This document shows, one piece after another, positions 53,342 through 64,000 of a stretch of 64,000 bases of DNA (position 1 is the first letter of the stretch; each line of letters opens with the position of its first letter). The notes below the pieces were generated by a model. That model saw nothing but the letters and a program-made list of their open reading frames with translations, made no database searches and was not told the DNA's origin. The stretch covers positions 310,001 through 374,000 of the forward strand of contig NZ_CP101808.1 in NCBI RefSeq assembly GCF_024498255.1. Direction: 5' to 3'. The translations under genes and the position numbers were made by a program. This DNA is from Mycoplasmopsis equigenitalium (GTDB lineage: Bacteria > Bacillota_I > Bacilli_A > Mycoplasmatales > Metamycoplasmataceae).

Positions 53342-54256
53342 ATGGTAATAAAAGAAGTTGCTGAATTATGGAATGCGGATAAAAAACAATATGTTAAAGA
53401 ATCAACATATTCTGCATATTCCTTAATTATTGTTAATCACATCATCCCTTATTTTGGCGAAAAGGAAATGTTTGTTGAAGATGATGTGCAAAAGTTTGTG
53501 TTAGATTCTTTAAAAAAGGGGCTTAGCGAAAAAACGGTAAAAGATGTTGTAGTCGTGATTAAGATGATTCAAAAGTTTGCTATAAAAAAGAATTTGATGG
53601 CATTAATGCCAATAGATATAAAATATCCCAAAAACTCAGCTAAAAAAGAGTTAAAAGTAATGTCTAAAGAAAACCAAAAAATGCTTTTAAGTTATTTAAA
53701 TGATAATTTTTCATTTAAAAATTTAGGGATCGTAATTTGTTTATGCTCGGGGTTAAGGATTGGAGAATTATGCGCTTTAAAATGGGAGAATTTTGATATT
53801 GGAAATAAAGTTGTTAAAATCAACCATTCACTACAGCGAATTTATGTGGTTGATGGTGAAAGTAAATATACAAAAATAAAAGAAGATATGCCTAAAACAA
53901 AGGAATCAAATAGAGACATACCCTTAACTAATTATCTTTATTCGATTATCAGACCATTAAAGAAAGTATGCAAGGATACATTTTATGTTTTAAGTAATGA
54001 CGAAAAACCGATTGAGCCTAGAACTTATAGAAATTATTATAAGAGGATATTATTAAAACTAGGAATTCCGTATTTAAAATTTCATGGGTTAAGACACAGT
54101 TTTGCTACTAGATGTATAGAATCTAAAAACAACGTTAAAACTGTTAGTGTTATTCTTGGACATGCAAATGTAACTACCACTTTAAATCTCTATGTTCATC
54201 CTAATAATGACGAAAAAAAGAGATGTATAGAAAAAATGTTAAAAGATATTTTATAA
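53342..54256 (+). CDS. Tyrosine site-specific recombinase
   Basis: This 304-residue phage-integrase/Xer-family recombinase has an N-terminal SAM-like DNA-binding domain and a catalytic domain. The catalytic residues are Arg in CSGLRIGELCALKW, His and Arg in HGLRHSFATR, a second His in ILGHANVTTT and the nucleophile Tyr in NLYVHP. Lying directly beside four alternately oriented hsdS cassettes, it most likely inverts them, as the linked recombinases of other phase-variable type I loci do. Its two Trp are TGG, none TGA, a small hint of recent arrival. ATG 53342 is chosen over 53312 because AAAGGAGG precedes it. Confidence 0.9.
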   Translation: MVIKEVAELWNADKKQYVKESTYSAYSLIIVNHIIPYFGEKEMFVEDDVQKFVLDSLKKGLSEKTVKDVVVVIKMIQKFAIKKNLMALMPIDIKYPKNSAKKELKVMSKENQKMLLSYLNDNFSFKNLGIVICLCSGLRIGELCALKWENFDIGNKVVKINHSLQRIYVVDGESKYTKIKEDMPKTKESNRDIPLTNYLYSIIRPLKKVCKDTFYVLSNDEKPIEPRTYRNYYKRILLKLGIPYLKFHGLRHSFATRCIESKNNVKTVSVILGHANVTTTLNLYVHPNNDEKKRCIEKMLKDIL

Positions 54257-54507
54257 ATTTAATTATTTAAACACCCGTTTTTAAAAACTAAGAATTATTT
54301 TATTTTAGATTTCATCACGTAGCGAAGTTATCGACGCACTTGATAACGACAACTTTTAATTTAGGTAATTATCGATATTTATAGTGTTATAAATCCTTAA
54401 ATAAATCATATATAAGGATTACAAAAATAACAGTTTAGATATAAAAGCTCCTCATTAATGCTATACTATAATATAAAAATATTATAGAAATAAGGGAAAG
54501 AGGAGAA
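54257..54507 (+). promoter_or_regulatory. Spacer with guaB promoter
   Basis: No gene in 251 AT-rich bases. Inverted repeats GTTATC/GATAAC (near 54325-54345) and AATCCTTA/TAAGGATT (54392-54399 and 54413-54420) are seen. Overlapping -10 candidates TATACT and TATAAT lie at 54462-54472, and GAGGAG before guaB. I do not recognise a purine riboswitch core here. Confidence 0.45.
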
Positions 54508-55665
54508 ATGGCAAAAATTTTAAAGGAGCCATCTAGAACATTTAGTGAATATTTATTAGTGCCAGGGTATTCATCAAAAGAATGTCGTGTTGAAAATGTA
54601 AATCTTAAAACACCAATTGTTAAATTTAAAAAAGGGACCAAGCCTATATTAAGTACAAATATTCCACTTGTTTCGGCAATTATGCAAGCTGTTAGCGATG
54701 ATAAACTAGCAATTGCACTTGCTAAAGAAGGTGGAGTTGCTTTTATTTTTGGTTCGCAAACCATTACTGACCAAGCAGCAATGGTTAAGCGTGTTAAAGA
54801 ATATAAAATTACTCAAAGTATAATTGATAGCAATCCACAAATTCTTTTAGATAATAAAAATGAATTGGTTGTCGGTGCCGGTATTAATACTAGAGATTAT
54901 AAAGAACGAATTCCGGCATTAGTTGCCGCCGGTGTCAATGTTTTATGTATCGATTCGTCTGAAGGGTTTTCAGAGTGGCAAGCCGAAACGCTTAAATGAA
55001 CTCATAAAAAATATGGCGATGAAGTAAAGATAGGCGCAGGAAATATAGTAGATAAAGAAGGGTTTTTATTTTTATCAGAAGCCGGCGCAGATTTTGTAAA
55101 AATTGGAATTGGTGGTGGCTCAATTTGTATTACTAGAGAGCAAAAAGGAATAGGTAGAGGACAAGCAACAGCTGTGATTGAAGTTGCTAAAGCACGCGAT
55201 GAATATTTTAAAAAGAGTGGTATTTATGTTCCTGTTTGTGCTGATGGCGGGATTGTTTATGATTATCATATGACGCTTGCTTTAGCTATGGGCGCTGATT
55301 TTATTATGCTTGGACGCTACTTTGCTCGTTTTGATGAATCACCTTCAAAAAAACTAATTGTAAATGATAAAGAAGTAAAAGAATATTGAGGAGAAGGATC
55401 TAGTCGTGCTCGTAACTGACAGCGCTATGATTTAGGCGGAGATGCTAAATTAAAATTTGAAGAAGGCGTTGATTCTTATGTTCCTTATGCTGGAAGTTTA
55501 CATGATAATTTGGCGCTTTCGCTTAATAAAATTAAAGCAACAATGTGCAATTGTGGCTTATTAAATTTAGCTGACTTTCGACAAAATGCAAAAATCACGC
55601 TTGTCTCACCAGCTAGTATTACTGAGGGCGGCGCTCACGATGTAATACTAAAACCCAAAAAATAA
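54508..55665 (+). CDS. guaB: IMP dehydrogenase without CBS domains
   Basis: This enzyme oxidises IMP to XMP, the first step to GMP. The 385-residue TIM barrel has the catalytic-Cys loop [20 protein letters not shown], the phosphate site ([20 protein letters not shown]) and the flap with the Arg-Tyr pair (ARNWQRYDLGG), which separates it from GMP reductase. Where most IMPDH have two CBS domains (about 120 residues) the chain passes straight from ITQSIID to [14 protein letters not shown], so allosteric ATP/GTP control is missing. Followed at 13 bases by guaA, with which it forms an operon. Confidence 0.92.
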
Positions 55666-55678
55666 CACAAGGAGTTTT

Positions 55679-57220
55679 ATGGAAAAAGAATTTATTCTTG
55701 TTTTAGACTTTGGCGGTCAATATAACCAATTAATAGCTCGTCGTGTTCGTGAAAATGGGGTTTATTGTATTGTGAAATCATATAAAACGTCGATTTCTGA
55801 AATTAAAAAACTTAATCCTAAAGGAATTATTTTAACTGGTGGTCCTAATAGTGTTTATGATCAAAGTTCTCCACATGCAGATAAGGAACTTTTTGAATTA
55901 GAGATTCCGATTTTAGGTATTTGCTATGGAGCCCAATTAATGGCTTACACGCTTGGCGGTAAAGTAGCTACTGCACCAATTAGTGAATATGGTAAAACGA
56001 TAGTTAAAACTAATAATAAAGCTAAGCTTTTTACTAATGTATCACAAGAAACAAATACTTGAATGAGTCATACTGACTATATTAAAGAAATGCCACAGGG
56101 TTTTATTAAAACAGCTCAAAGTAGTAATTGTCCTGTTGTTGCGATGGAAAATAACAAGTTAAATTTGTATGCAGTACAATTTCATCCTGAAGTTACCCAT
56201 ACAAAAGAAGGTAATAAAATGTTTAAAGCATTTCTTTTTGATATTTGTAAATGTAAGAAAGATTGAAAAATGAAAGCATTTGTTAAAGATCAAGTTTTAA
56301 GCATTCGCAAGAAAGTAGGAAACGGTAAAGCACTTTGTGCTCTTTCTGGTGGTGTGGATTCTTCAGTGGCCGCTGTAATAATGGCCAAGGCAATCGGTAA
56401 ACAATTGACGTGTGTTTTTGTCGATCATGGGCTATTAAGAAAAAACGAGGCTGAAGAAGTTACTAAAGTGTTTGGAAAAGAGGGGAGTTATGATATCAAC
56501 TTTGTTAAGGTTGATGCTCGAGAACGATTTTACACAAAACTAAAAGGTGTTACCGACCCTGAAATCAAGCGTAAAGTGATTGGTGAAGAATTTATACGTG
56601 TCTTTGAAGAAGAAGCTAAAAGAATTGGGGCGGTAGATTTTTTAGTTCAAGGAACAATTTATCCTGACGTCATTGAAAGTGGTTTGGGTGATTCAGCGGT
56701 AATTAAATCGCACCATAATGTTGGTGGATTACCAGAATATGTTGATTTTAAAGAAATTATTGAACCGCTAAGAGATTTATTTAAAGATGAAGTAAGAAAA
56801 GTTGGTCTAGAACTAGGGCTATCAGATGATCTTGTTTATCGTCAACCATTTCCGGGACCAGGATTAGGAATTAGAATTATCGGCGAGGTCACAGCTGAAA
56901 AAGTAAATATTGTTCAAGAAGCCGATTATATTTTTCGTGAGGAAATTACAAAGGCAGGTTTAAATAAAAAAGTCAGCCAATATTTTGCAGCTTTAAGCAA
57001 TATGAAATCGGTTGGTGTTAAAGGTGATTTTCGAACTTATGATTACGCAATTGTTTTAAGAGCGATTAGTACAGAGGATTTTATGACAGCAGAAGCGATT
57101 CATTTACCTTGAAATTTGTTAGAGAAAGTGACTAGCCGAATCGTTAACGAAGTTAAACATATTAATCGTGTCTTCTACGATTGCACTGGTAAGCCTCCTG
57201 GTACAGTTGAGTTTGAATAA
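55679..57220 (+). CDS. guaA: GMP synthase (glutamine-hydrolysing)
   Basis: This 513-residue enzyme converts XMP to GMP. It has an N-terminal class I glutamine amidotransferase (TGGPNSVYD, catalytic Cys in [11 protein letters not shown], catalytic His/Glu in [10 protein letters not shown]). The ATP pyrophosphatase P-loop is [12 protein letters not shown], and the dimerisation domain contains [12 protein letters not shown] and ends [12 protein letters not shown] Trp codons at 56060 and 56264 break it in the standard code. A clear terminator follows. Confidence 0.96.
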
Positions 57221-57246
57221 AAAAACCCGTAAACTCGGGTTTTTTT
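57221..57246 (+). terminator. Intrinsic terminator of guaBA
   Basis: AAAAACCCG / CGGGTTTTT stem with loop TAAACT and a T tail. It also lies 12 bases past the convergent lipoprotein gene and can serve both. Confidence 0.9.
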
Positions 57247-57257
57247 ATTTTGTGTAA

Positions 57258-58493
57258 TTAAACGCCAGGTTTGATTTGTTCAACGTTGTCTTTAGTAATA
57301 ATAACTGGTTCAATAATAACTGATTTAATGAATTTTTTACTTTTACCATCAGCACTTGTTACTTGATATGCTGGATCTGTTGACACAATTCTGAATTTGT
57401 ATTTAAGGTCAGGTGCGTATTTTTTAATAGCTGCTTCCATTTCTTCAGGAGTTAAGTCAACATCTTTGCCTGCTTCTTTTGATTTTTCATATAATGCTTT
57501 AATCATTAATGAAGCAATTTCTGTAGTACGTGAGTCAGGTTTGTCAATGGTTATCATTTGTTTACCATTTTTAATGTGATTGTATGCTGTTTCGTTAGCG
57601 TCTAATCCGGTAAGGATAACGTTGTTAATTTCTGCATCTGCTAGTGCTTCCACCATTACGTTTGCCATACCATCGTTAGGTACTAAAATACCCACAACAT
57701 TATCTTTGTCTTCTACTTTGAGTTTTTCTAGTTCAGTAGCAATTCTATTTTTTGCTAGCGCATAGTTTCAATCTGGTGTACCAGCGATACTAAAACTGTC
57801 ATTAAGGATACCATTAACAAGGTTAGGGTCGATTTCTTGAGCTTTTTTAATTAAGGCAACAGCAGGGTCGTAGAATAATCTCGCATTGTTATCGGCAGGG
57901 TCACCACCAACGGTGTAGAAAATACCCTTTTCTGCTAATTTGTGAGCTTTTACTCATTCAAGCATTGTTGTTTCGTCATCAAAGATGTTATCTTTGCCTT
58001 CTCCTGGTTCTTGATATTTGTAAATACCCGACAAGAATGCTAGACCTTGTAATTCACCAACACGTTCATTATCGAATGATACATATCAGTTGTAGTTATC
58101 ACTAATTGCAGGAATTAATTTGTCGTATGCAATAACAGTCACATTACGTTCTTTAGCATTTTGAACAGCTGTTGCTGCACCAGTATCGGTTGGAGCTAGC
58201 AATAAGTATTTAATTGTGCTGTGTGCATCAAGTTGTGTTTGAATTCATGAGTTTTGATCTGATTGACTTTTAATAATATTAGCAACAGTTGGTAAACCTT
58301 GTTTTTCTAATGCAGCTTCAGCTGCTGATTTTGCTTTTACTCATATTGGGTTTTCAGGGTCGGTCATTACGACTGCAACAAGTTTTCCGTCTTCACTTCC
58401 ACCACCTGTTGGTCCACATGATGTTGCAACTGCTGTAGTAATCGCAGCACCAACACCGAAAATTGACATTAAAATTTTCTTAGTTTTAGACAT
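57258..58493 (-). CDS. Sugar-binding lipoprotein (RbsB/XylF-like)
   Basis: This 411-residue type I periplasmic-binding-fold protein has a signal peptide (MSKTKKILMSIFGVGAAITT) and lipobox VATSC, so it would be anchored to the outer face of the membrane. The mature domain has the sugar-binding-protein pattern VVMTDPENPIWVKAKSAAEA, SFDNERVGELQG, VPNDGMANVMVEAL and TGLDANETAY. No ABC transporter genes are adjacent, so its transporter is encoded elsewhere. TGA is Trp throughout. The promoter carries a palindrome (58546-58559). Confidence 0.88.
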
Positions 58494-58744
58494 TTAAATC
58501 TCCTCTCTTTTCTTATTTATTTGTCATATAGAAATTATATATAAAAACGTTTCCACGTTACAAAAAGCAGAACAAAACGTCCAAAAAATGTGAAATATTT
58601 CCATATTTTATTGCCTTGTCATCTAAGTAAAAAATTAGCATTTTTTGATATATGAAAGTTGATGGAAAAAATCAAGGATTTTGCTTGGTTTTTAATTCTA
58701 TGTATGGTAAACTTAATTTGCTACAAAATAAAAAGGAGATATGT
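58494..58744. promoter_or_regulatory. Divergent promoter region, lipoprotein and thioredoxin
   Basis: No gene in 251 bases. On the minus strand a TTGTAA -35 and a TATAAT -10 (complement near 58533-58538) serve the lipoprotein gene. Between them lies the perfect palindrome AACGT-TTCC-ACGTT (58546-58559), which also gives a cre-like match TAAAAACGTTTCCA (58542-58555). On the plus strand TTGCTT (near 58680) and TATGGT (near 58702) are a weak trxA promoter. Confidence 0.5.
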
Positions 58745-59050
58745 ATGTTAATTAATACAACTAAAGAGGGGATTGGAAACGGTCTTGACAAAGGCCTAAA
58801 AATCTTAAATTTTCACGCTGTATGATGTCCACCATGTAAAATGTTAAAGCCTGTTTTAGAAGAACTTGCTGAAAAACAAAATCTAGATATTTATCGAATT
58901 GATATTGATGAAAATAAAGCATTCGCGATTGAAAGACAAATCGCTTCAATTCCAACTACTTTTATTTACAAAGATGGTAAAGAAGTTGCAAAACTAATGG
59001 GATATATGTCATACGAAGATTTGCTTGTACAAATCGAAAAATTTAAATAA
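58745..59050 (+). CDS. trxA: Thioredoxin
   Basis: This 101-residue thioredoxin-fold protein has active site VWCPPCKMLKPVLEELA and the cis-Pro region IASIPTTFIYKDGK. The active site is WCPPC rather than the usual WCGPC, which should alter its redox potential. The Trp of the active site is encoded by TGA. ATG 58745 is used; ATG 58741 is in another frame and stops at once. AAAAGGAG is the ribosome site. Confidence 0.92.
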
Positions 59051-59080
59051 AAAACAACCGCCTATTGTGGTTGTTTTTTA
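59051..59080. terminator. Bidirectional terminator
   Basis: AAAACAACC / GGTTGTTTT stem with a 9-base loop between convergent trxA and the minus-strand membrane protein gene. Confidence 0.85.
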
Positions 59081-59484
59081 ATACTAATTGTTTCAAGTAA
59101 ATCGTAGTCCGTAATTCTAAGTTTAAGAATAATGAGTTTAGAAATAAAGAATAAGAATTCTTTTCGTAATAATTTGATGTGGAGGTTATAGATATCAATT
59201 AAAACATTTAGCTCATCAATATAAGTTTGTACATTATCTCTTAATTTATAATTGTCAAAAAACTCGTGCGAGTTATAAATATTTAACTCGGGTGAAATTT
59301 GCAACATTAAGTTACTGATTTTTTCGAGTGATGTTTTAATTAAATTAACCTCGTAATAAATTTGTTTCTTTTTAAAAACGTAAATAATAATTGGAATAAT
59401 TAGAACAAAACTAAGATAAAACATTACCAAACAGAAGCGATAGAAGACATCAAAGCGCGAGGTAAAAGGTTTTGTATTGATCAT
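59062..59484 (-). CDS. Membrane-anchored protein of unknown function downstream of lon
   Basis: This 140-residue protein has one strong hydrophobic segment (about residues 17-38). A Lys/Glu/Ile-rich helical, possibly coiled-coil region follows to the C-terminus. No family recognised. Its ATG overlaps the lon stop by one base, so it is coupled to lon. No TGA or TGG in the frame. Confidence 0.7.
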   Translation of the reverse strand: MINTKPFTSRFDVFYRFCLVMFYLSFVLIIPIIIYVFKKKQIYYEVNLIKTSLEKISNLMLQISPELNIYNSHEFFDNYKLRDNVQTYIDELNVLIDIYNLHIKLLRKEFLFFISKLIILKLRITDYDLLETISIKKQPQ

Positions 59485-62171
59485 TATTTTTTCGTTGTAA
59501 ATAGGTCGTTAAAAATTTCTTTATAGTCAGTTACAGGAACATATTTAATGCTTGCTGAAACTTCTTTAGGAATTTCACTCAAATGCTTTTTATTAGCAAA
59601 AGGAATATAAACTTTTGTAATTCCCTTTTGGTAAGCAGCAAATGATTTTTCTTTAAGACCACCGATTTCTAAAACTTTTCCCCGTAAGGTAATTTCACCA
59701 GTCATACCAATGTTAGTAGGAACTTCTTTTTTAGCTAAAGCGGAAATAATAGCTGTTGTAAAGGTGACGCCAGCGCTAGGGCCATCTTTAGGTGTTGCTC
59801 CTTCAGGAACGTGAATATGAATGGTATTTTCTTCGAAATTGAAATCGATTCCGAATTTCTTCGCATTTGCCCGAACATATGTCGCGGCAATTTGCGCCGA
59901 TTCTTGCATCACATCTTTTAATTGACCAGTAAGTTTAAGCTCGCCTTTGCCTGGATAAGTAGTAACCTCGATTTCTAGCGTACTACCACCATAAGAAGTG
60001 TAGGCAAGGCCATTAACGGCACCAATTCGTGGTTTTTTCTCGTTTTCTTCTTCATCAATTTTCTTAACACCTAAAAGCTGTGTGATTTGTTTTTTGGTTA
60101 ACTCGAGCGTTTTAATATCACCCTTTTTCTTTTTAAGGTTAAGAACAGTGATTTTACGAACAATTTTATCTAGTTGACGATAAAGCCCTCTGACACCAGA
60201 TTCTAAGGTATAGTGTTTGATGATATATTTAAGCATCTCATCACTAATGCTAAATAGATCCTTATTTGCAAAGTTTTGTTTTAATACTCGATCAATTAAG
60301 TATTCACGGGCAATCTTAATTTTTTCACTAATTGTATAACTATTTAATTCAATAATTTCTACCCGGTCAATAAGAGCAGGTGGAATATTTTCGTAGTAGT
60401 TAGCGGTTGCAACGAACATAACTTCTGATAAGTCATACTCAAGTTCGATGTAGTTATCTTGGAAATGTGAGTTTTGTTCAGGATCAAGTACTTCAAGGAG
60501 TGCACTTGTAGGGTCGCCACGACGATCATTTGACATCTTGTCAATTTCATCAAGTAAAATAACAGGGTTTGATACGCCAGCTTTGTTGATTGCTTGGATA
60601 ATTTTACCTGGCATAGCACCAACATAAGTTCTTCTGTGGCCACGGATTTCTGCTTCATCGTGTACCCCACCAAGCGAAATTTTAATCATTTTTCGACCTA
60701 AAGCATTTGCGATTGATTTTGCAAGCGATGTCTTACCAGTTCCAGGAGGCCCAACAAGAGTTAGAATTGGTGAGTAATTTTCGGTATTTTTGCTTGAATC
60801 AGTATCTTTAAATAACTCAAGATTGATTTCTTCTTTATCGTTAATTTTAATGTTCTCGTGTTTTTTGGTTTCTTTAAGGTATTCGTTACGACGAATTGCG
60901 ATTGCGATATATTCAACAATCCGTTTTTTAACTTCTTCTAAACCATAGTGATTTTTTTCTAATACTTTTTGAGCATTAGCAATTGTTGTGTTAAAGACAC
61001 TAGTTTTTCTTCAAGGTAGGCTTTTAAGGTTATCAATATAGGTTTTGGTAATATCAGCATTTGGGCTTGAAGGCATCATATTACGAAGCTTTTCTTGTTC
61101 TTCGTTAATAACTTTTAAGACATTGTCAGGATATCTTTTATTTTTGTTTTGGATTTCACCTTTGTTGTTGCTAATATCTTCACTATCATTATTGTCGTCG
61201 ATTAAATCCTTAATAATTCGCATTTTTTCCCGTAAAATGAAGTCTTTTTGTTGTTTATCAAGGTCGTTACGTAATTTGGTTTCGATTTGATTATCGATTT
61301 CGGCTGATAATTTATCATCATTTTTATCAAGGAAAATTTTATGTAAATTTGTAAATAAGGTAAGCGAATTAATTTTTAGTTTGTTAGTAATTGTGAACTG
61401 TCTTTGGATTTGTTTTAGTGATTTTGATTCCGGTTTCTTTCAGAATAAAAACTCAATTGTTGCAAGAATTGCGTTTTTGTGTGTGATGATCACTGAATCT
61501 TGTTCGTTAATACTAATTAATGATCCATAAAGGGCTTTTGCTTGTTCGAAATCGTCGTAAATTAAAGATGAGGGGTTGGTTTTAGCTTCGTTAATTAATT
61601 CATCAAATTGTGCTTTACTAAAGTTTATTTCATCTTTAATGTTTGGTGTTTTACCTTCTTCAAAGGTTTCAAATGCGCTAACTACTGTCCCGGTGATTTT
61701 ACTAATATAAGGAACATTATATTTGTTGATCATTTCGGTTGTAACATCATGAATTTTAACTAAATTGGTGGCAAAGTATTCAACGTTAATTCCACCGGTT
61801 TTGGTGTGTGAAAAACCAAGGATATCAACTAAATATCCATATTCACGAATTTGTTTTTTATCAACAAGAATTTCAGCACCTTTCTTGCTATTGCTTGCTT
61901 TTGAAAAGTAAATAATGATTTGTGGTTTGTATTCTTCAAGATTTGCTTGTTTCTTGAGTTCGTCGTCAATTTTGCAAGCATCGATAATTTGATTAACGAC
62001 ATTTTCTTCTTCAATTCTAACATTAGAAAAAAGACCAAAAGGCGCATCATCAATATTAACAGCGGGTAAAGTAACTATTTTTTCATTGACTTGTTTTTCT
62101 TTTTCGCTAGAAAGGTTCTTTCTTCTTAAGTAATTTAAACTTGTTATAAAAGATTTGGTTGTTTCACTCAT
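59484..62171 (-). CDS. lon: ATP-dependent protease Lon
   Basis: This 895-residue AAA+ serine protease has an N-terminal substrate-binding domain of a divergent mycoplasma type, a long charged coiled coil and the AAA+ module. Walker A is GPPGTGKTSLAKS, Walker B ILLDEIDKM, sensor VMFVATANY. The protease domain has catalytic Ser in PKDGPSAGVTF and Lys in GGLKEKSFAAYQKGI. It degrades misfolded proteins in the cytoplasm. Only one start (62171) fits. A CIRCE element is not seen upstream; another palindrome is. TGA Trp codons near 61440 and 61014 split the frame in the standard code. Confidence 0.94.
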
Positions 62172-62200
62172 TTTTCTCCTTTGTGTTTAATGTTATGAGT

Positions 62201-62223
62201 ATTATATTACATTATTGTAATAT
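62201..62223 (-). promoter_or_regulatory. lon promoter with 20-bp palindrome
   Basis: On the minus strand a TATAAT -10 (complement 62201-62206) partly overlaps a perfect palindrome ATATTACA-TTAT-TGTAATAT (62204-62223). It is unlike CIRCE and could be the operator of another regulator. Confidence 0.5.
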
Positions 62224-62238
62224 ATCAAAGGCTAGAAC

Positions 62239-64000
<1,762 letters not shown>

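Noticed and set aside
54257-54507. Purine riboswitch before guaB
   Set aside because: The inverted repeats present do not give the conserved three-way junction core, and the two hairpin arms do not resemble the purine aptamer.
62172-62238. CIRCE element upstream of lon
   Set aside because: No TTAGCACTC/GAGTGCTAA arms are present; the palindrome found is unrelated.

Overview
The window is chromosomal DNA of a mycoplasma (Mollicutes; probably a Mycoplasmopsis-type species of the hominis group, inferred only from gene content). The DNA is very AT-rich, and most real genes read through in-frame TGA at conserved tryptophans (translation table 4). Many ORFs that look broken are therefore intact, for example pdhA, ulaA, ulaE, parC, parE, thrS, lon and leuS. 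Genes are packed tightly, often with start/stop overlaps, and simple hairpin-T-run terminators separate the operons.

Layout. 1-2378: 3' end of galE and two tandem family-2 glycosyltransferases. 2475-7760: pdhABCD for pyruvate dehydrogenase; both lipoyl domains sit on E3 and none on E2. 7905-16160: an ascorbate (ula) operon with a phosphotriesterase-like sugar-lactonase, PTS EIIC/EIIB/EIIA, UlaD, UlaE and UlaF, a Cof-type phosphatase, an unknown protein and an RpiR regulator. 16210-16378: two minus-strand tRNA-Leu genes. 16417-24316 (minus): trpS, thrS, a small membrane protein, parE and parC. 24396-36999: an EIIB-like membrane protein without the phospho-Cys, a large SF1 helicase, an ABC exporter, a Fic-like protein with an altered active site, rpmG, pepP, a SAP-like membrane protein, a HAD phosphatase, gyrB and an RNA m5U methyltransferase.

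37013-54256 is a defence and variation locus and the most unusual part. A 445-bp stretch, starting inside the 3' end of the methyltransferase gene, occurs twice as a direct repeat (37013-37457 and 43868-44311). Between the copies lies a 6.4-kb island whose 21 Trp codons are all TGG, none TGA. It uses strong Shine-Dalgarno sites and mostly AGA arginine codons, so it looks recently acquired from a bacterium with the standard code. It carries an XRE controller, HsdM and HsdR with no HsdS, and a coupled pair made of a membrane protein and a HEPN-like protein. After the second repeat comes a complete type I system (hsdR-hsdM-hsdS) that uses TGA. Three further hsdS cassettes follow in alternating orientation, sharing inverted repeats at their 5' ends, centres and 3' ends, and then a tyrosine recombinase. 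This is an invertible specificity-switching array with one expressed hsdS.

54508-64000: guaB (without CBS domains) and guaA, a sugar-binding lipoprotein, thioredoxin, an unknown membrane protein, lon, and the 3' part of leuS, whose editing domain is degenerate.

Metabolic picture: ascorbate or related pentonate-type sugars enter through the Ula PTS and pass through UlaD/E/F to xylulose-5-phosphate. Pyruvate is oxidised by the Pdh complex. GMP is made from IMP by GuaB and GuaA. The rest is housekeeping (topoisomerases, aminoacyl-tRNA synthetases, Lon). No rRNA genes or CRISPR array were seen.
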